NCBI RefSeq assembly: GCF_001467745.1
Contig: NZ_LNYG01000013.1
Coordinates: 1,892,110-1,956,109 of the forward strand
Length of the DNA stretch: 64,000 nucleotides
Reading direction: 5' to 3'
DNA from: Legionella jamestowniensis
GTDB lineage: Bacteria; Pseudomonadota; Gammaproteobacteria; Legionellales; Legionellaceae
Positions within the stretch are counted from its first letter, which is position 1, and each line of letters opens with the position of its first letter. The position numbers and the translations under genes are program-made. Of the stretch, positions 24,317 through 34,010 are shown in pieces. The notes beneath the pieces are model-generated. The model was not told the DNA's origin and searched no databases. It saw nothing but the letters and a program-made list of their open reading frames with translations.

Positions 24317-26515
24317 TCAACCATATGAAATATGGACTATATTGCTTCTTTGAGGCTGGCGTAATAGGTTATATCGTTTGGCGATTCTATCAACCTTGGG
24401 TTTTATCTGACGTTTTACGCCTTCAATACCTAGCTTGCTGTGTTTGGCTAAATCATTAAAATCACTGAATTGCCTGGGGTTTAATGATTGTTCACCTGGT
24501 GCAAAGGTTGGTAAAACAATAAAGCCATTGACAGCGTCGGCGGCTTCACCAGCTTTTTCTTTACCGGGGTTGATACCCTTCGATAACTCCAGATGCTTGT
24601 CATCATCAGCTGCCAGGATAACTGGAGTATGCGGGTATTTTTTATGCAATGCTTTAGCTACTGCTTTAAGGTTCCCTGAATCAAAAGCGGAAACTACAGC
24701 AGGCAGCTCACATGCTTCTTTTATTGTTGCAGCAGTAGCATAACCTTCAGCAATTATAATTACAGGTGCATCAGAAAGTTTGTCCATACCGCCCAGAACA
24801 TGAAAGCAGCCCTCTTTTTTTGAGTCTTTTGCAAATCGCTTAGTGCCATCTTCAGAAATATATTGGACAGTCCAAATGCTACCTTCGCAATCTGTTGCTG
24901 GAATACAGGTTAGTTTTCTTTCTTCATCAGTATATATGCCAGAATGAACTTGAATACCTTTGTTCTGCATATAAGGTGTGGGTTCTACAACCTCTATCAT
25001 CATAGATAATTTTTGCTTGAGTCTTAGTGCAGTACTTTTTTGCTTAACTTCAAGCTCACGTTGTCGAGTTTGTTGATGTTCAAGTGCCTCTGCTTTGAGT
25101 GTTGCCTTCTGTTCATCAGTTAAAATGTAACCCTTACATTTCCAATTAAGCTCAGCACCAGTTCGATTATTTTTAATATATCCAGCCGGAATGCCATCTA
25201 AATGGGCTACATAAAATCCTGCCTTTTCACCGTTTTTATCACCCTCTGTGACTATGCGATGAGGTTTACCATCCATAATTGGATGCCCACCTGAAACAAT
25301 AGCACCAAGGCTCATCAATGCAGCCTTAAATTCATCTTCAGGTATAAGTGCTTTATCCTGGGCCTGGGTTAGTATTTGATTTTCAGGAAGCCAGGCTTTG
25401 ATTTTCTCAACAGGAACACCAGGATTTGCATACCAACATTTTCGAACTTTATCCCAGGCAATACCTGGTGTTCCATCAGAGAGTTTTCCTATTGTGGATT
25501 TGGCTATCTCTTTTTGTTTGAAGGGGATGCTTAACCAGACCTTTTCAGAAGTGGTGTTTTCAGACGCCATAAAGACTTCCTCTTTTGGTTGATCATCCTT
25601 GATTTCAATAAGTTCTGTCAGCTGAATGTCTTGGGTTTGCTCTAAGGCGCAGAGGTGATTAATTATTTTCTCTGCATCTGCGGATGCTCTGAATATTTCT
25701 AAGGGCTCATCTTCCAAAACACGAATCCATGATTTGATATATGCAGTGTGTTGCGAGGGATCATGACCTATACCAAGTTCTGCACCTAACAGCATGCTTG
25801 CAATTTCTGCTCGTAATTCTTCTTTAGCATAGGCATCTGAACCAAAAGGATGACCTAAATCTCTATCCAGTCTTGAAGGATGACCACTCCAATGTCCAAG
25901 CTCATGCAGGGCAGTGGCATAGTAGTTCGCTGCGGATTTAAATTGCTCTTTCGGTGGAAGATGAATGCTATCAGTCGATAACCTGTAAAAAGCTCTGTCT
26001 GCTTCAGAATGCTCAATGTTAGCGCCAGAGTTATGTAACAGTTTTTCTGCTCTTTCAATTAAGGACCAATCAGGCTCTTTTGCAATAAGCTCTGGCATAT
26101 TATCAATTTGCGAAGCATGAAATACCGTTGCATAAAACACCTTAGGTCGTTCAATATTCACCTGCACTTTTAATGGGTTACCATGCTCATCGAGCACAGG
26201 TTTTCCAGCATCATCGAGTTTGGTTTGTTCCTCATGAAATTTCCAATATTGGATTGTGGTGCCTTTTTCTCCCTTGCGAACTTGCGCATCCATACTTTGT
26301 GCTTGCTTGTAGGTTAACCAACGATTGTCATCATTTTGGTTCAGCATTAAATACAATGCATTAATTCCGCGATAACGCTTTCCGGTGATCGGATTATAAG
26401 GAACTTGACCATTGCCTATGCCTGGCTCCCATGGTTTCAACCAGGGAGTAGTTCCTGCTTTCAGGCTTTCAATAATTTGATTGGCAACAACTTGATGGTA
26501 GGGCATTTTAGTCAT
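24317..26515 (-). CDS. ArdC-like antirestriction protein fused to Toprim primase domain
   Basis: A protein of about 732 residues with three parts. Residues 1-290 are ArdC-like: PYHQVVANQIIESLKAGTTPW, NPITGKRYRGINALYL and the zincin motif ALHELGHWSGH. A DUF5710-like segment follows (KVWLSIPFKQKEIAK...GIAWDKVRKCWYA). The C-terminal half is a TraC/Toprim-like primase region (GGMDKLSDAPVIIIAEGYA, ILAADDDKH). Such proteins travel with the transferred strand, protect it from restriction and prime synthesis of the second strand. I choose ATG at 26515 because GGAGG lies 7 bases upstream; the longer ORF start at 26557 overlaps the upstream gene. It ends the trb/tra operon. Confidence 0.8.
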   Translation of the reverse strand: MTKMPYHQVVANQIIESLKAGTTPWLKPWEPGIGNGQVPYNPITGKRYRGINALYLMLNQNDDNRWLTYKQAQSMDAQVRKGEKGTTIQYWKFHEEQTKLDDAGKPVLDEHGNPLKVQVNIERPKVFYATVFHASQIDNMPELIAKEPDWSLIERAEKLLHNSGANIEHSEADRAFYRLSTDSIHLPPKEQFKSAANYYATALHELGHWSGHPSRLDRDLGHPFGSDAYAKEELRAEIASMLLGAELGIGHDPSQHTAYIKSWIRVLEDEPLEIFRASADAEKIINHLCALEQTQDIQLTELIEIKDDQPKEEVFMASENTTSEKVWLSIPFKQKEIAKSTIGKLSDGTPGIAWDKVRKCWYANPGVPVEKIKAWLPENQILTQAQDKALIPEDEFKAALMSLGAIVSGGHPIMDGKPHRIVTEGDKNGEKAGFYVAHLDGIPAGYIKNNRTGAELNWKCKGYILTDEQKATLKAEALEHQQTRQRELEVKQKSTALRLKQKLSMMIEVVEPTPYMQNKGIQVHSGIYTDEERKLTCIPATDCEGSIWTVQYISEDGTKRFAKDSKKEGCFHVLGGMDKLSDAPVIIIAEGYATAATIKEACELPAVVSAFDSGNLKAVAKALHKKYPHTPVILAADDDKHLELSKGINPGKEKAGEAADAVNGFIVLPTFAPGEQSLNPRQFSDFNDLAKHSKLGIEGVKRQIKPKVDRIAKRYNLLRQPQRSNIVHISYG

Positions 26516-26672
26516 ACATGGCCTCCATCGCATCTTCTTCATTGAGTGCATCTTCAAAAAATGCGCCCATGATGTCAGCTTCTATCGGACTGACTTCAGC
26601 TAGAAAGCCAGGGATTACTAAATCCTCGTATTTTTCTGAAATCAAATCCATTAACTCGGTTTCATGACTCAT
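26508..26672 (-). CDS. Small acidic protein between traF and primase gene
   Basis: A 54-codon ORF (starts MSHETELMDLISEKYEDL, ends MEAMYD) that exactly fills the gap between traF and the primase gene. Its start overlaps the traF stop by four bases (ATGA) and its stop overlaps the primase start by eight bases; its own end carries the primase ribosome-binding site. The product is very acidic. I do not recognise a family, but the tight packing supports a real gene, possibly a TraD-like small protein. Confidence 0.6.
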   Translation of the reverse strand: MSHETELMDLISEKYEDLVIPGFLAEVSPIEADIMGAFFEDALNEEDAMEAMYD

Positions 26673-27214
26673 GTAGTTTTCTCCCATTTATTAATTACCC
26701 ATATGGGTGTGATCATTCCTTTGATTTGTCTTGTGTGAACAAGACCATAATATCGACCATCAAATGACCATTCGCTTTGGCTGGTCATAGTCATCACTTC
26801 ATCTTTTTGGAGTTGGTAATTCATTACCTGCCATTGGGGTAAGGCGCGTTTCATCCCATCTTGAACTTTTGGTTTTGAATAGGGTATTAGCATTTGATTT
26901 ACAAAAACCCCTTCATTGGTCACAGAGAGGATATCGCCAGATACCGCAACCACTTTTTTCATTAAATAACCATATCCGCCACAATAAAGACCGTGGTCTA
27001 TATAGTCTCTATTCCTTGCTAACCTAAATGACTCTCTGTTATCAGGACAAAAAATCACATAAGTATTTTTGATAGGGGCTGCGCTGGTAATGCGATATAA
27101 ACCTATTGGAATGGATTCAGTCAGGTTTATCCTAAAACCCATGCCATGAAATAGTGCGGCTAAAACAATAAGGCTTATCAAAAATATAGAGATGATGACT
27201 GACAGTTTTTTCAT
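26669..27214 (-). CDS. traF: TraF pilin-processing peptidase (S26 family)
   Basis: A 181-residue membrane-anchored protease (one N-terminal membrane segment, residues 4-22). It has the S26 signatures: catalytic Ser34 in LTESIPIGLY and the Lys in YLMKKVVAVSGD (86/87). In RP4, TraF trims the TrbC pilin and joins its ends into a ring. It lies just behind traG as in RP4 and overlaps both neighbours by four bases. Confidence 0.88.
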   Translation of the reverse strand: MKKLSVIISIFLISLIVLAALFHGMGFRINLTESIPIGLYRITSAAPIKNTYVIFCPDNRESFRLARNRDYIDHGLYCGGYGYLMKKVVAVSGDILSVTNEGVFVNQMLIPYSKPKVQDGMKRALPQWQVMNYQLQKDEVMTMTSQSEWSFDGRYYGLVHTRQIKGMITPIWVINKWEKTT

Positions 27215-29100
27215 AACCTGATGACCTCATCCTCACTTAAACGAGTATGTAAAATATCTGAGTGAACAGGAGCCTCAACGGATGCTCTTGCCTTGAATAT
27301 GGGATCTTTATAATAAAGGGGTTGTTTACCATAAATAGCAGGGAAGCCCGCTGCATAAACAACCATATCCCCAGCTTCAACAATCAAACCATTGGCATCT
27401 TTTTTAGGCCCTGGCATGCGCAGACACTCATCAACCGTTAAAAGTGGTCTTGATATTTCCTGAACTGTTTTTGATATTTGATTTAAGAACGTAGAAAAAC
27501 GTTTACCGCTGGTGGTGATGTGTTCTTTAACAATTGTTGTTTGACCTGTCAGCTTCGAAAGATGTTCTGCGGTTTCAACTCTGTTGGGAGGATAGGCATT
27601 TTGGATATGACAATTTGAAGTGATGGTTTCATCGGGGCCATAGCCTCGTTCACGGCTTTTAAGCTGATTAATGTCCTGACAAATTAAGTAAAACTTTAAA
27701 CCATAACTTGCAACAAAGGCTAATGACTCTTGTAGAATATCGAGTTTTCCAAGGCTTGGAAATTCATCAATCATGCAAAGCAGTCTATGCTTATATGTTT
27801 TTTTAGCACTTACATAAGATAACCCTTTGTCATCAGACACACGCTCAAATTCCATTCTGTCGGCCAATAGCCTCACTATCATATTAATCATGACTCTAAC
27901 CAGAGGTTGAAGCCTAGCCTTGTCATTAGGTTGAGTAACAATATAGAGACTCACAGGATTTTCATGATTCATCAAATCGCGGATGCAAAAATCTGAGGCA
28001 GAGACGTTATGTGCTACCACTGGATCTCGATATAACGCTAAATAAGATTTTAAAGTAGATAATACAGAGCCTGCTTCTTCTTCGGGTCGGTCTATCATGT
28101 CACGCGCAGAGGCCGAAATAACAGGATGGGTTTTGCCTTCAATATGTGGGTATTGCGTCATTTCAATGAGCAGGTCAGCAATATTAATATTGGGATCAAC
28201 CAACATGCGGTCAATGTTGGGAAATGTGGCTGGTTCTCCTTGGGTTTTCAGTTTATAAATCGCATGCAGAATAAAACCAACCAAAAGGGCTTGAGAGGTT
28301 TTTTGCCAGTGCGTCTCCAACCCCTTACCATCGGGATCAACCACAAGCGTTGCCAAATTTTGCACATCACCCACCTCTGATTCTGTACCCACTCTGATTT
28401 CATCCAGAGGGTTCCAGCGTGCGCTTCCTTTTAACGTTGCAGGTTCAAATCGAATGACTTTATTGACGGCATGTTTCTGCCTCCATCCAGAGGTCATTGC
28501 CCAGAGCTCGCCTTTTAAATCGGTAATAACACAGGAATGTTTCCACGAGAGAAGGGTTGGAATCACAAGGCCAACACCTTTCCCTGAGCGCGTTGGTGCA
28601 TAAGTTAAAACATGCTCAGGCCCATTATGGCGTAGATAATGAATTTCTCCTTTGTCATCTTCAAACGCGCCAATATAAACTCCTTCATCATGTCCAATAA
28701 GGCTTGCACTGTTTAAGTCCTCCCAATTAGCCCACCTGGCTGAACCATGGAGGTAATCACTCACATCGTTCTTTTTAAAATACTTGGAAGCCAACACGAT
28801 CATCATTAAAAAGAGACAACCCATCATAACGATGAGACCAAAGGCAGCATTAAAAGAATCTGGGTAATTGGATTGATATTTAATAGCCCAGATAAAAATC
28901 TGCCAAGGCATATAAATATGGGCGAATGAAGCCCCTAGGGCATCAGCATAGTGAAATTGATGCGCAAAAAACTGTGTGCCAATTTGGATGCTGATTAAGA
29001 AAGAACAAACCACTAACAAGACTAAGGTTTTATTTAACTTGCCGTGATTTTTTTCTCTGACTTGAGGACCTATGGCTTTATTAGGCTTGTTTGGGCTCAT
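27211..29100 (-). CDS. traG: TraG/VirD4 coupling protein
   Basis: A 629-residue type IV coupling protein. Two membrane segments lie near residues 25-45 and 85-105. The Walker A is YAPTRSGKGVGL (167-178), followed by CVITDLKGELW; the Walker B region is CMIDEFPSLGKLDILQ. It links the relaxosome to the Trb channel and powers DNA export at the inner membrane. It overlaps traF and trbL by four bases each in the long transfer operon. Confidence 0.92.
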   Translation of the reverse strand: MSPNKPNKAIGPQVREKNHGKLNKTLVLLVVCSFLISIQIGTQFFAHQFHYADALGASFAHIYMPWQIFIWAIKYQSNYPDSFNAAFGLIVMMGCLFLMMIVLASKYFKKNDVSDYLHGSARWANWEDLNSASLIGHDEGVYIGAFEDDKGEIHYLRHNGPEHVLTYAPTRSGKGVGLVIPTLLSWKHSCVITDLKGELWAMTSGWRQKHAVNKVIRFEPATLKGSARWNPLDEIRVGTESEVGDVQNLATLVVDPDGKGLETHWQKTSQALLVGFILHAIYKLKTQGEPATFPNIDRMLVDPNINIADLLIEMTQYPHIEGKTHPVISASARDMIDRPEEEAGSVLSTLKSYLALYRDPVVAHNVSASDFCIRDLMNHENPVSLYIVTQPNDKARLQPLVRVMINMIVRLLADRMEFERVSDDKGLSYVSAKKTYKHRLLCMIDEFPSLGKLDILQESLAFVASYGLKFYLICQDINQLKSRERGYGPDETITSNCHIQNAYPPNRVETAEHLSKLTGQTTIVKEHITTSGKRFSTFLNQISKTVQEISRPLLTVDECLRMPGPKKDANGLIVEAGDMVVYAAGFPAIYGKQPLYYKDPIFKARASVEAPVHSDILHTRLSEDEVIRL

Positions 29101-30479
29101 TGGCTCTCTCCAGATGCCTTTTGGTTTACAAATTGACTCACCTCATCTGATGTCTCAAATTCTGAACTAAGACTACCCGCAGGTGTGCCCATGGATAAAA
29201 TATTTTGCGCGTTGGATTCTTGCGTTTCAGAAGTGGATGAATTCGCCTTGTTTTGGATTGCTTCGGCAATTTTTCCACCCGTTGTGTCAGCGATTTTTTC
29301 AGCAATTGATTCTTTAATCGTGTTCGCTTTCTCACGAGCAACATCCATAGTGCCTGAGGCTAAATGTGATCCAAAAGAGCCTGCAAATTTGGCAGCTGTT
29401 CCCATAGCTTCAGCTAAACCACCAGTTTTGGAGCCTTTATCCATTCCAGACAGTGTACTTGTGTCACCAGAATTGGTTGATTGACTGGCTGCTTTAAACG
29501 CGGCATTAAGTGCGGATAATCCACCACCACTTTGGGCAAGTGCACTGCCTGCTGCACCTGCCATGGCAGCACCTGCAATTCCTGCGGCTCCCATAGCCCC
29601 ACCAAGACCTAGTCCACCGCCACCGCCAGAGCCACCTCCTGACACAATGCCAGCTAAAGCAGGTGGAATTTTATCAATAAGAACCAGCAACAGTACGGCA
29701 ACAACCAGCATGACAAACATTTCTTTGAGCATTATGTTTTCAGACATCGCTGCGTAATATTGATCTACAAAAGATTTACCGATACCAATAATCAAAATCA
29801 TGGCAAAAGCTTGTAATGCAATACCCAACACAGTTTTGTAGTAGTTAATCGCAATATCCTGCGTCCAACGGCCACCACCAAACCCTAATAAAACAATGCC
29901 ACCATAAGTTAAGATCCAGGCGGTGATTAAGATAATGAGCATGTTTATACTGACTAAAGCTAGAATAATCAGAATAACCCCTGCAACGATCAAACCAACT
30001 GTAGTTGCTGCAGGGGACCAGATAGATGAGCTGTCTATAGCTTTTGAGACAATATCAAACCCAACATCCACAATATCAGAAGGAGAGACATGCTCATTAA
30101 TTCCAGAAGCCTTTGCCGCAAGTTGCCGCATGGAGTCTATGATTGCCTTAGCAATTGCAGGTCCATTGTCTAAAATCCAATAGAAAAAACCGACAACTAC
30201 AAAAAAACGTACCGTTTCGCTCAAGAATTCTTGAATGTCTGCTTTCCGCAATGCCATCAAGCCGTAAGTCCATACCATACTGATTAATGCCAAAGACCAG
30301 AAAAGATATCTGGCGTAACTCAACATGGTTTTACTCCAGAGCGCAGAAGTGCTGGCAAAACGCTGCAAAATATTATCCAGTAAGTCACGACTATCCATGC
30401 CATGCCCTTTGGCATGGCAGCAAGCAGAAAACCCAAATAAACCAAACGCAATTACATAGGGAATTATTTTTTTATTCAT
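29097..30479 (-). CDS. trbL: TrbL (VirB6-like) channel protein
   Basis: A 460-residue polytopic membrane protein. It starts with a signal-like segment (MNKKIIPYVIAFGLFGFSAC) and has several membrane helices up to residue 270, with the TrbL motif LTYGGIVLLGFGGGRWTQDIAINYYK. A glycine-rich stretch (GGGSGGGGGLGLGG) leads into a long Ala/Ser-rich cytoplasmic or periplasmic tail. It forms part of the inner-membrane channel. I choose MNKK at 30479; an in-frame ATG at 30659 lies inside the lipoprotein gene. Confidence 0.85.
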   Translation of the reverse strand: MNKKIIPYVIAFGLFGFSACCHAKGHGMDSRDLLDNILQRFASTSALWSKTMLSYARYLFWSLALISMVWTYGLMALRKADIQEFLSETVRFFVVVGFFYWILDNGPAIAKAIIDSMRQLAAKASGINEHVSPSDIVDVGFDIVSKAIDSSSIWSPAATTVGLIVAGVILIILALVSINMLIILITAWILTYGGIVLLGFGGGRWTQDIAINYYKTVLGIALQAFAMILIIGIGKSFVDQYYAAMSENIMLKEMFVMLVVAVLLLVLIDKIPPALAGIVSGGGSGGGGGLGLGGAMGAAGIAGAAMAGAAGSALAQSGGGLSALNAAFKAASQSTNSGDTSTLSGMDKGSKTGGLAEAMGTAAKFAGSFGSHLASGTMDVAREKANTIKESIAEKIADTTGGKIAEAIQNKANSSTSETQESNAQNILSMGTPAGSLSSEFETSDEVSQFVNQKASGESQ

Positions 30480-30483
30480 AGCA

Positions 30484-30696
30484 TTACCACGTCTGTCCAG
30501 AGCTTTTGGAATAACTTCCCCCTCGGAAACACGCATCACCAATAGCTTGTAGTTCTTCTTGAGTTCGACCCTCTCTTGAGCTGCCGCAGGTGAGTGTTGC
30601 CAAGTGCTCAGCCTTTTTATGAGCCTTGGTTTCAGCACTGCCGCAACCTGACAGAACACATGTAATAACCATAATTGATAAACATAACATCTTCAT
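30484..30696 (-). CDS. trbK: TrbK-like lipoprotein (possible entry exclusion)
   Basis: A 70-residue lipoprotein: signal MKMLCLSIMVITCVLSGC with lipobox LSGC, then a short charged domain. GGAGAGGAAA precedes the ATG. It sits between trbJ and trbL, the place of trbK, whose product in RP4 blocks entry of like plasmids. Its last residues (FRGGSYSKSSGQTW) closely resemble the end of the adjacent TrbJ (FRSGKYHKSSGKKW), which suggests that the two interact with, or derive from, the same partner-binding tail. Confidence 0.7.
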   Translation of the reverse strand: MKMLCLSIMVITCVLSGCGSAETKAHKKAEHLATLTCGSSREGRTQEELQAIGDACFRGGSYSKSSGQTW

Positions 30697-30719
30697 TTTC
30701 CTCTCCTTTTTATGATGGA

Positions 30720-31460
30720 TTACCATTTTTTTCCTGAGCTTTTATGGTATTTACCTGATCTAAACTGTTCATCCCCTGCAGTCTGTATCGCTTCCTTGTT
30801 AGCACTCGCTGCATCTTTGACCGCCTGAGCATTCTGCTGTGCTAATAACACGCCTCGGATTTGAAGCAATTGATGGGATTGATTACTAGCTAATTGAGAA
30901 GCGGCTTGAAGAGCCTGTTTTTGGCCTGCAGCATTTTGTGCTTGAGATTGCAAAGTACGCAGCTTTGCAGAATCATTTTTTAAGCTCTGTTGTTGTTTAT
31001 CAATCCCCTTAAGCATGGCATCATTCGAGCGCTTTTCAGCAACAGAAGCTGCTAATCTGCTTTGTTTGATTTTTTTAAGTTCTTCAGGAGAACATTGCCC
31101 ATTGCCATTAAAACAAGGGGTCTTTTGATAGTATTCCTGACTTTGGAATCGGTCCAGGTACCCTTGGAGGCTGCCAGCTTCCTGCTTGTAATAATCAATG
31201 GTATCAGTCGATTCAAGTAAATTATTAATAACTGAGTTAGCATTATCCCATTCAAAGGAAGTGAGTGACTTCGTGTTTTCCAACATATTTCGATACTGAT
31301 CCATCTGATTTTTGTATTGATCGACTTGCGTTTTATACTCGCTAATCTGAGTTGCAATCATTTTTCCATTTTGAATCCAATTCGCAACGTCAAACACAGG
31401 TGCACCACTTGCGAATACTGGCAAAACAGAGAAATAAATAATCATGGATTTAAATTTCAT
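30720..31460 (-). CDS. trbJ: TrbJ (VirB5-like) pilus-associated protein
   Basis: A 246-residue exported protein (signal peptide about residues 1-19, MKFKSMIIYFSVLPVFASG) with long alpha-helical, Gln-rich stretches (KTQVDQYKNQMDQYRNMLEN), typical of TrbJ. It probably sits at the pilus tip or in the periplasm. AAGGAG lies 8 bases before ATG at 31460, so I prefer that start to 31475. A pair of cysteines (PCFNGNGQCSPEE) may form a disulphide. Confidence 0.82.
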   Translation of the reverse strand: MKFKSMIIYFSVLPVFASGAPVFDVANWIQNGKMIATQISEYKTQVDQYKNQMDQYRNMLENTKSLTSFEWDNANSVINNLLESTDTIDYYKQEAGSLQGYLDRFQSQEYYQKTPCFNGNGQCSPEELKKIKQSRLAASVAEKRSNDAMLKGIDKQQQSLKNDSAKLRTLQSQAQNAAGQKQALQAASQLASNQSHQLLQIRGVLLAQQNAQAVKDAASANKEAIQTAGDEQFRSGKYHKSSGKKW

Positions 31461-31474
31461 AATGTTCTCCTTCA

Positions 31475-32719
31475 TTAATAAGCAAATTGCCTATAAGGCT
31501 GTTTAAACGTTAAGTCCTTCACCACGATGATATTGAAACGATAACCTGGGCGAACATTGATGGTGGGAGACACATTCAGGTTTTTTGAAACCAGTTGCGA
31601 AGTGACCTCGCCCAACTGTTGCCCTAAAGCCTGACTCATCACGCTGCCAGCTGTGGGCTGGGCGTAACCCAATTGGTTAGATTGATTGGTATTTTGGCTA
31701 TAAGTAATACCAGCAATAATGCCTGACATTAAAAGCGCTGAACCATAAATTCGCGCATAATGATGATCTACCTGATCGCGAAACCCACCATATCCAGCAC
31801 TATCAGCACCTGGCATAGAGCCGATATCCAGAGCTTTACTGTCTGGAAACACCAAACGTTGCCATGCCACTAATACGGAAGACTGACCAAAAGGGACATC
31901 ACTGGAATAAAGCCCCAATATCTTGGTGCCTTGGGGTATCAAAAGATATTTTCCGGTAGCGGTGTCATATACGTTTTGTGATACTTGAGCGATAATTTGA
32001 CCTGGTAATTCTGAAGAAATACCACTAATCATTACCCCTGGAATCACGCTGCCAGCTCTTAGTTCGTATCGACTGTTTGGATTTTGCAGCGTTGAATTTA
32101 AATGCCAGCGCATTTCATTTTCCTCACCACCTAATGTTTGTGGCATAGGTTTGGCCTGTCTTCCTTGTAATAATGCGAGCTGCTCTTTAAACGTTGATGA
32201 AGGGTCGATGTTTAATGTCATCTCATTGCTATTCATGGACGTTTTGGTAGTGTCGCGATTATTCAATCGTGGGTTATCGACCATTACGGATGACTTAGCT
32301 TTTACAGCCTCTTCAAATTCTTGAGTTTTTTCCTGACGAATACGTTCGATTTCAGCTTCAGATACCTCTTGTGTCAGAGTATCTTCTTGATGAGAAAGTT
32401 GTTCAGGAATGGGCAAAGGACCTGCTTCATTATTAGCTATCGTGTCACTCTGGGGAGGAATCACTGCTGTTTTATGATTTCCTACCACATCATTGGCAAG
32501 GCTCATGGTATTTTTTCTATGGGTTTTAACCTGTACATTGTCTTGCGGCTGGTTTTGCGCATTAGCTCGTTTATTGGCAACTAATGCGATGAGCACCACA
32601 AAAAGTGTTAAAATACCAATTGCAATCATGAGTGGCACATTATTTACTCGTTTTACACCTGTGGTTTCAAGCTTTTTTGGTGAATTGTCTGGTGACAAAT
32701 AATCATTATTTCGATTCAT
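31475..32719 (-). CDS. trbI: TrbI (VirB10-like) channel protein
   Basis: A 414-residue protein with one N-terminal membrane segment (VPLMIAIGILTLFVVLIALVA, residues 29-48 or so), a proline/glutamate-rich linker and the VirB10 C-terminal domain: LRAGSVIPGVMISGISSELPGQI, YLLIPQGTKILGLYSS, and GYRFNIIVVKDLTF. It spans both membranes and couples ATPase energy to the outer-membrane core. Complete. Confidence 0.9.
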   Translation of the reverse strand: MNRNNDYLSPDNSPKKLETTGVKRVNNVPLMIAIGILTLFVVLIALVANKRANAQNQPQDNVQVKTHRKNTMSLANDVVGNHKTAVIPPQSDTIANNEAGPLPIPEQLSHQEDTLTQEVSEAEIERIRQEKTQEFEEAVKAKSSVMVDNPRLNNRDTTKTSMNSNEMTLNIDPSSTFKEQLALLQGRQAKPMPQTLGGEENEMRWHLNSTLQNPNSRYELRAGSVIPGVMISGISSELPGQIIAQVSQNVYDTATGKYLLIPQGTKILGLYSSDVPFGQSSVLVAWQRLVFPDSKALDIGSMPGADSAGYGGFRDQVDHHYARIYGSALLMSGIIAGITYSQNTNQSNQLGYAQPTAGSVMSQALGQQLGEVTSQLVSKNLNVSPTINVRPGYRFNIIVVKDLTFKQPYRQFAY

Positions 32720-32724
32720 TGTTC

Positions 32725-33132
32725 TTACTCCTTATGAGTCCATGCGCTGACAGGAATGATATTTTCATTGTTTTTTGCATACAGACGGCTCAATGTTTGT
32801 ATTCCTACAAAAAGGCTTACTCGATAGCTTTGAGGTTTAAGCTCATCAAGCACGTAGAAAAAATTAGCTTTATTCTTAGGGCATTGATTTTCATTGATGC
32901 CATAACCCTTTTTTCTCAAGTTTTGAATAAGACTTAAGCCAAAGCCATCGTTGACTGCCTGACCAATACAAAATGTATTTTGAGCAGGTGGATAGACTCG
33001 GGTTAATTGAGTGGCTGCATCTGCCGCCAAATAAGCATCTTTGCCCCGAGACATTTGAGTGAAATTGCCATAACGCATGCTGGCACAGCTTGATAACAAG
33101 ACGGCAACCAATAAAACACTTAATTCTTTCAT
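32725..33132 (-). CDS. trbH: TrbH outer-membrane lipoprotein (VirB7-like role)
   Basis: A 135-residue lipoprotein: MKELSVLLVAVLLSSCASMRYG with lipobox LSSC. The rest matches TrbH in plan (YPPAQNTFCIGQAVNDGFGLSLIQNLRKKGYGI). TrbH is thought to anchor the TrbG/TrbI core in the outer membrane. I use the inner ATG at 33132; one three codons upstream overlaps trbG. Confidence 0.75.
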   Translation of the reverse strand: MKELSVLLVAVLLSSCASMRYGNFTQMSRGKDAYLAADAATQLTRVYPPAQNTFCIGQAVNDGFGLSLIQNLRKKGYGINENQCPKNKANFFYVLDELKPQSYRVSLFVGIQTLSRLYAKNNENIIPVSAWTHKE

Positions 33133-33134
33133 CT

Positions 33135-34010
33135 TCAGCACCTTGTAATCGTAATTTTTTCTTGAGAGGAACCGCTGCCGATAACCAATATGGCTTTATC
33201 AAAAACACCATCCACTATGTAACGACAACCCTGAAGGCGATAATTGACCATCACGGACTCTGATTTTTTAAATAGTCCTCGACCTCTTAAAACTAGCAGC
33301 GCAGGTGCTTCACTTTGAGCCATGGTTCTTGGCATCTCAATAATCGTTTTGACACCATTGTTATAAACTCTAACTGGCTTAAATCGGGCATTGCCTTGAA
33401 TTCGATAATTGAAGTTAAGATCGCCTAGATATTCATTGGTTTCTGGTAAGGTATCTACTTTTCGTCTTTCAGCCTGAATGCGTTGTAGTGACTGCCATTT
33501 GGCTTTTGCCTCATCAGGATAAGTAAATGAAATGTAAGGCATAAATTCGGTTCTATCTGACTTTAATCTAAAGTGATACGTTCTTCTGTCTGTGGTGACT
33601 ACCAAAGAAGAATCAAGTCCTACATCTTTAGGTTTTATGAGCAGATGGATTTGTTGCATGCTACCTGCTCCTGTGATGGATGGTTCAACGACAAAGCGTG
33701 GGTCACCAACGTTCATGTCATTAAATTGCTCTCCTGGTTGGAGGGCAATATCACACACTTGTAAAGGCGCACAAACTACCCTGATTTGCCCTGATCCATA
33801 AATAAAACTGACTGAACCATCAGCGGATGCAAAGGGTTTACTTGTTTTTTCTCCTTTTTGTGTACGCTCTGCAATATCTAAACCTTGTTTTTCCTGACTC
33901 GATAGCTTGGGCACAGTATCCGAAAAATAATGCTCGGCTAGAATGGTGTTATCCAATGCAAAACTTGTGAGCGGTGTTAATAAACAAAATAGCTGCATTA
34001 TTCTTTTCAT
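33135..34010 (-). CDS. trbG: TrbG (VirB9-like) core protein
   Basis: A 291-residue periplasmic/outer-membrane core protein with a signal peptide (MKRIMQLFCLLTPLTSFA). It has the VirB9/CagX-type pattern: GQIRVVCAPLQVCDIALQPGEQ, LLIKPKDVGLDSSLVVTTDRRTYHF and, at the end, YRIQGNARFKPVRVYNNGVKT. It forms the outer ring with TrbH and TrbI. Overlaps trbF by four bases. Confidence 0.9.
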   Translation of the reverse strand: MKRIMQLFCLLTPLTSFALDNTILAEHYFSDTVPKLSSQEKQGLDIAERTQKGEKTSKPFASADGSVSFIYGSGQIRVVCAPLQVCDIALQPGEQFNDMNVGDPRFVVEPSITGAGSMQQIHLLIKPKDVGLDSSLVVTTDRRTYHFRLKSDRTEFMPYISFTYPDEAKAKWQSLQRIQAERRKVDTLPETNEYLGDLNFNYRIQGNARFKPVRVYNNGVKTIIEMPRTMAQSEAPALLVLRGRGLFKKSESVMVNYRLQGCRYIVDGVFDKAILVIGSGSSQEKITITRC

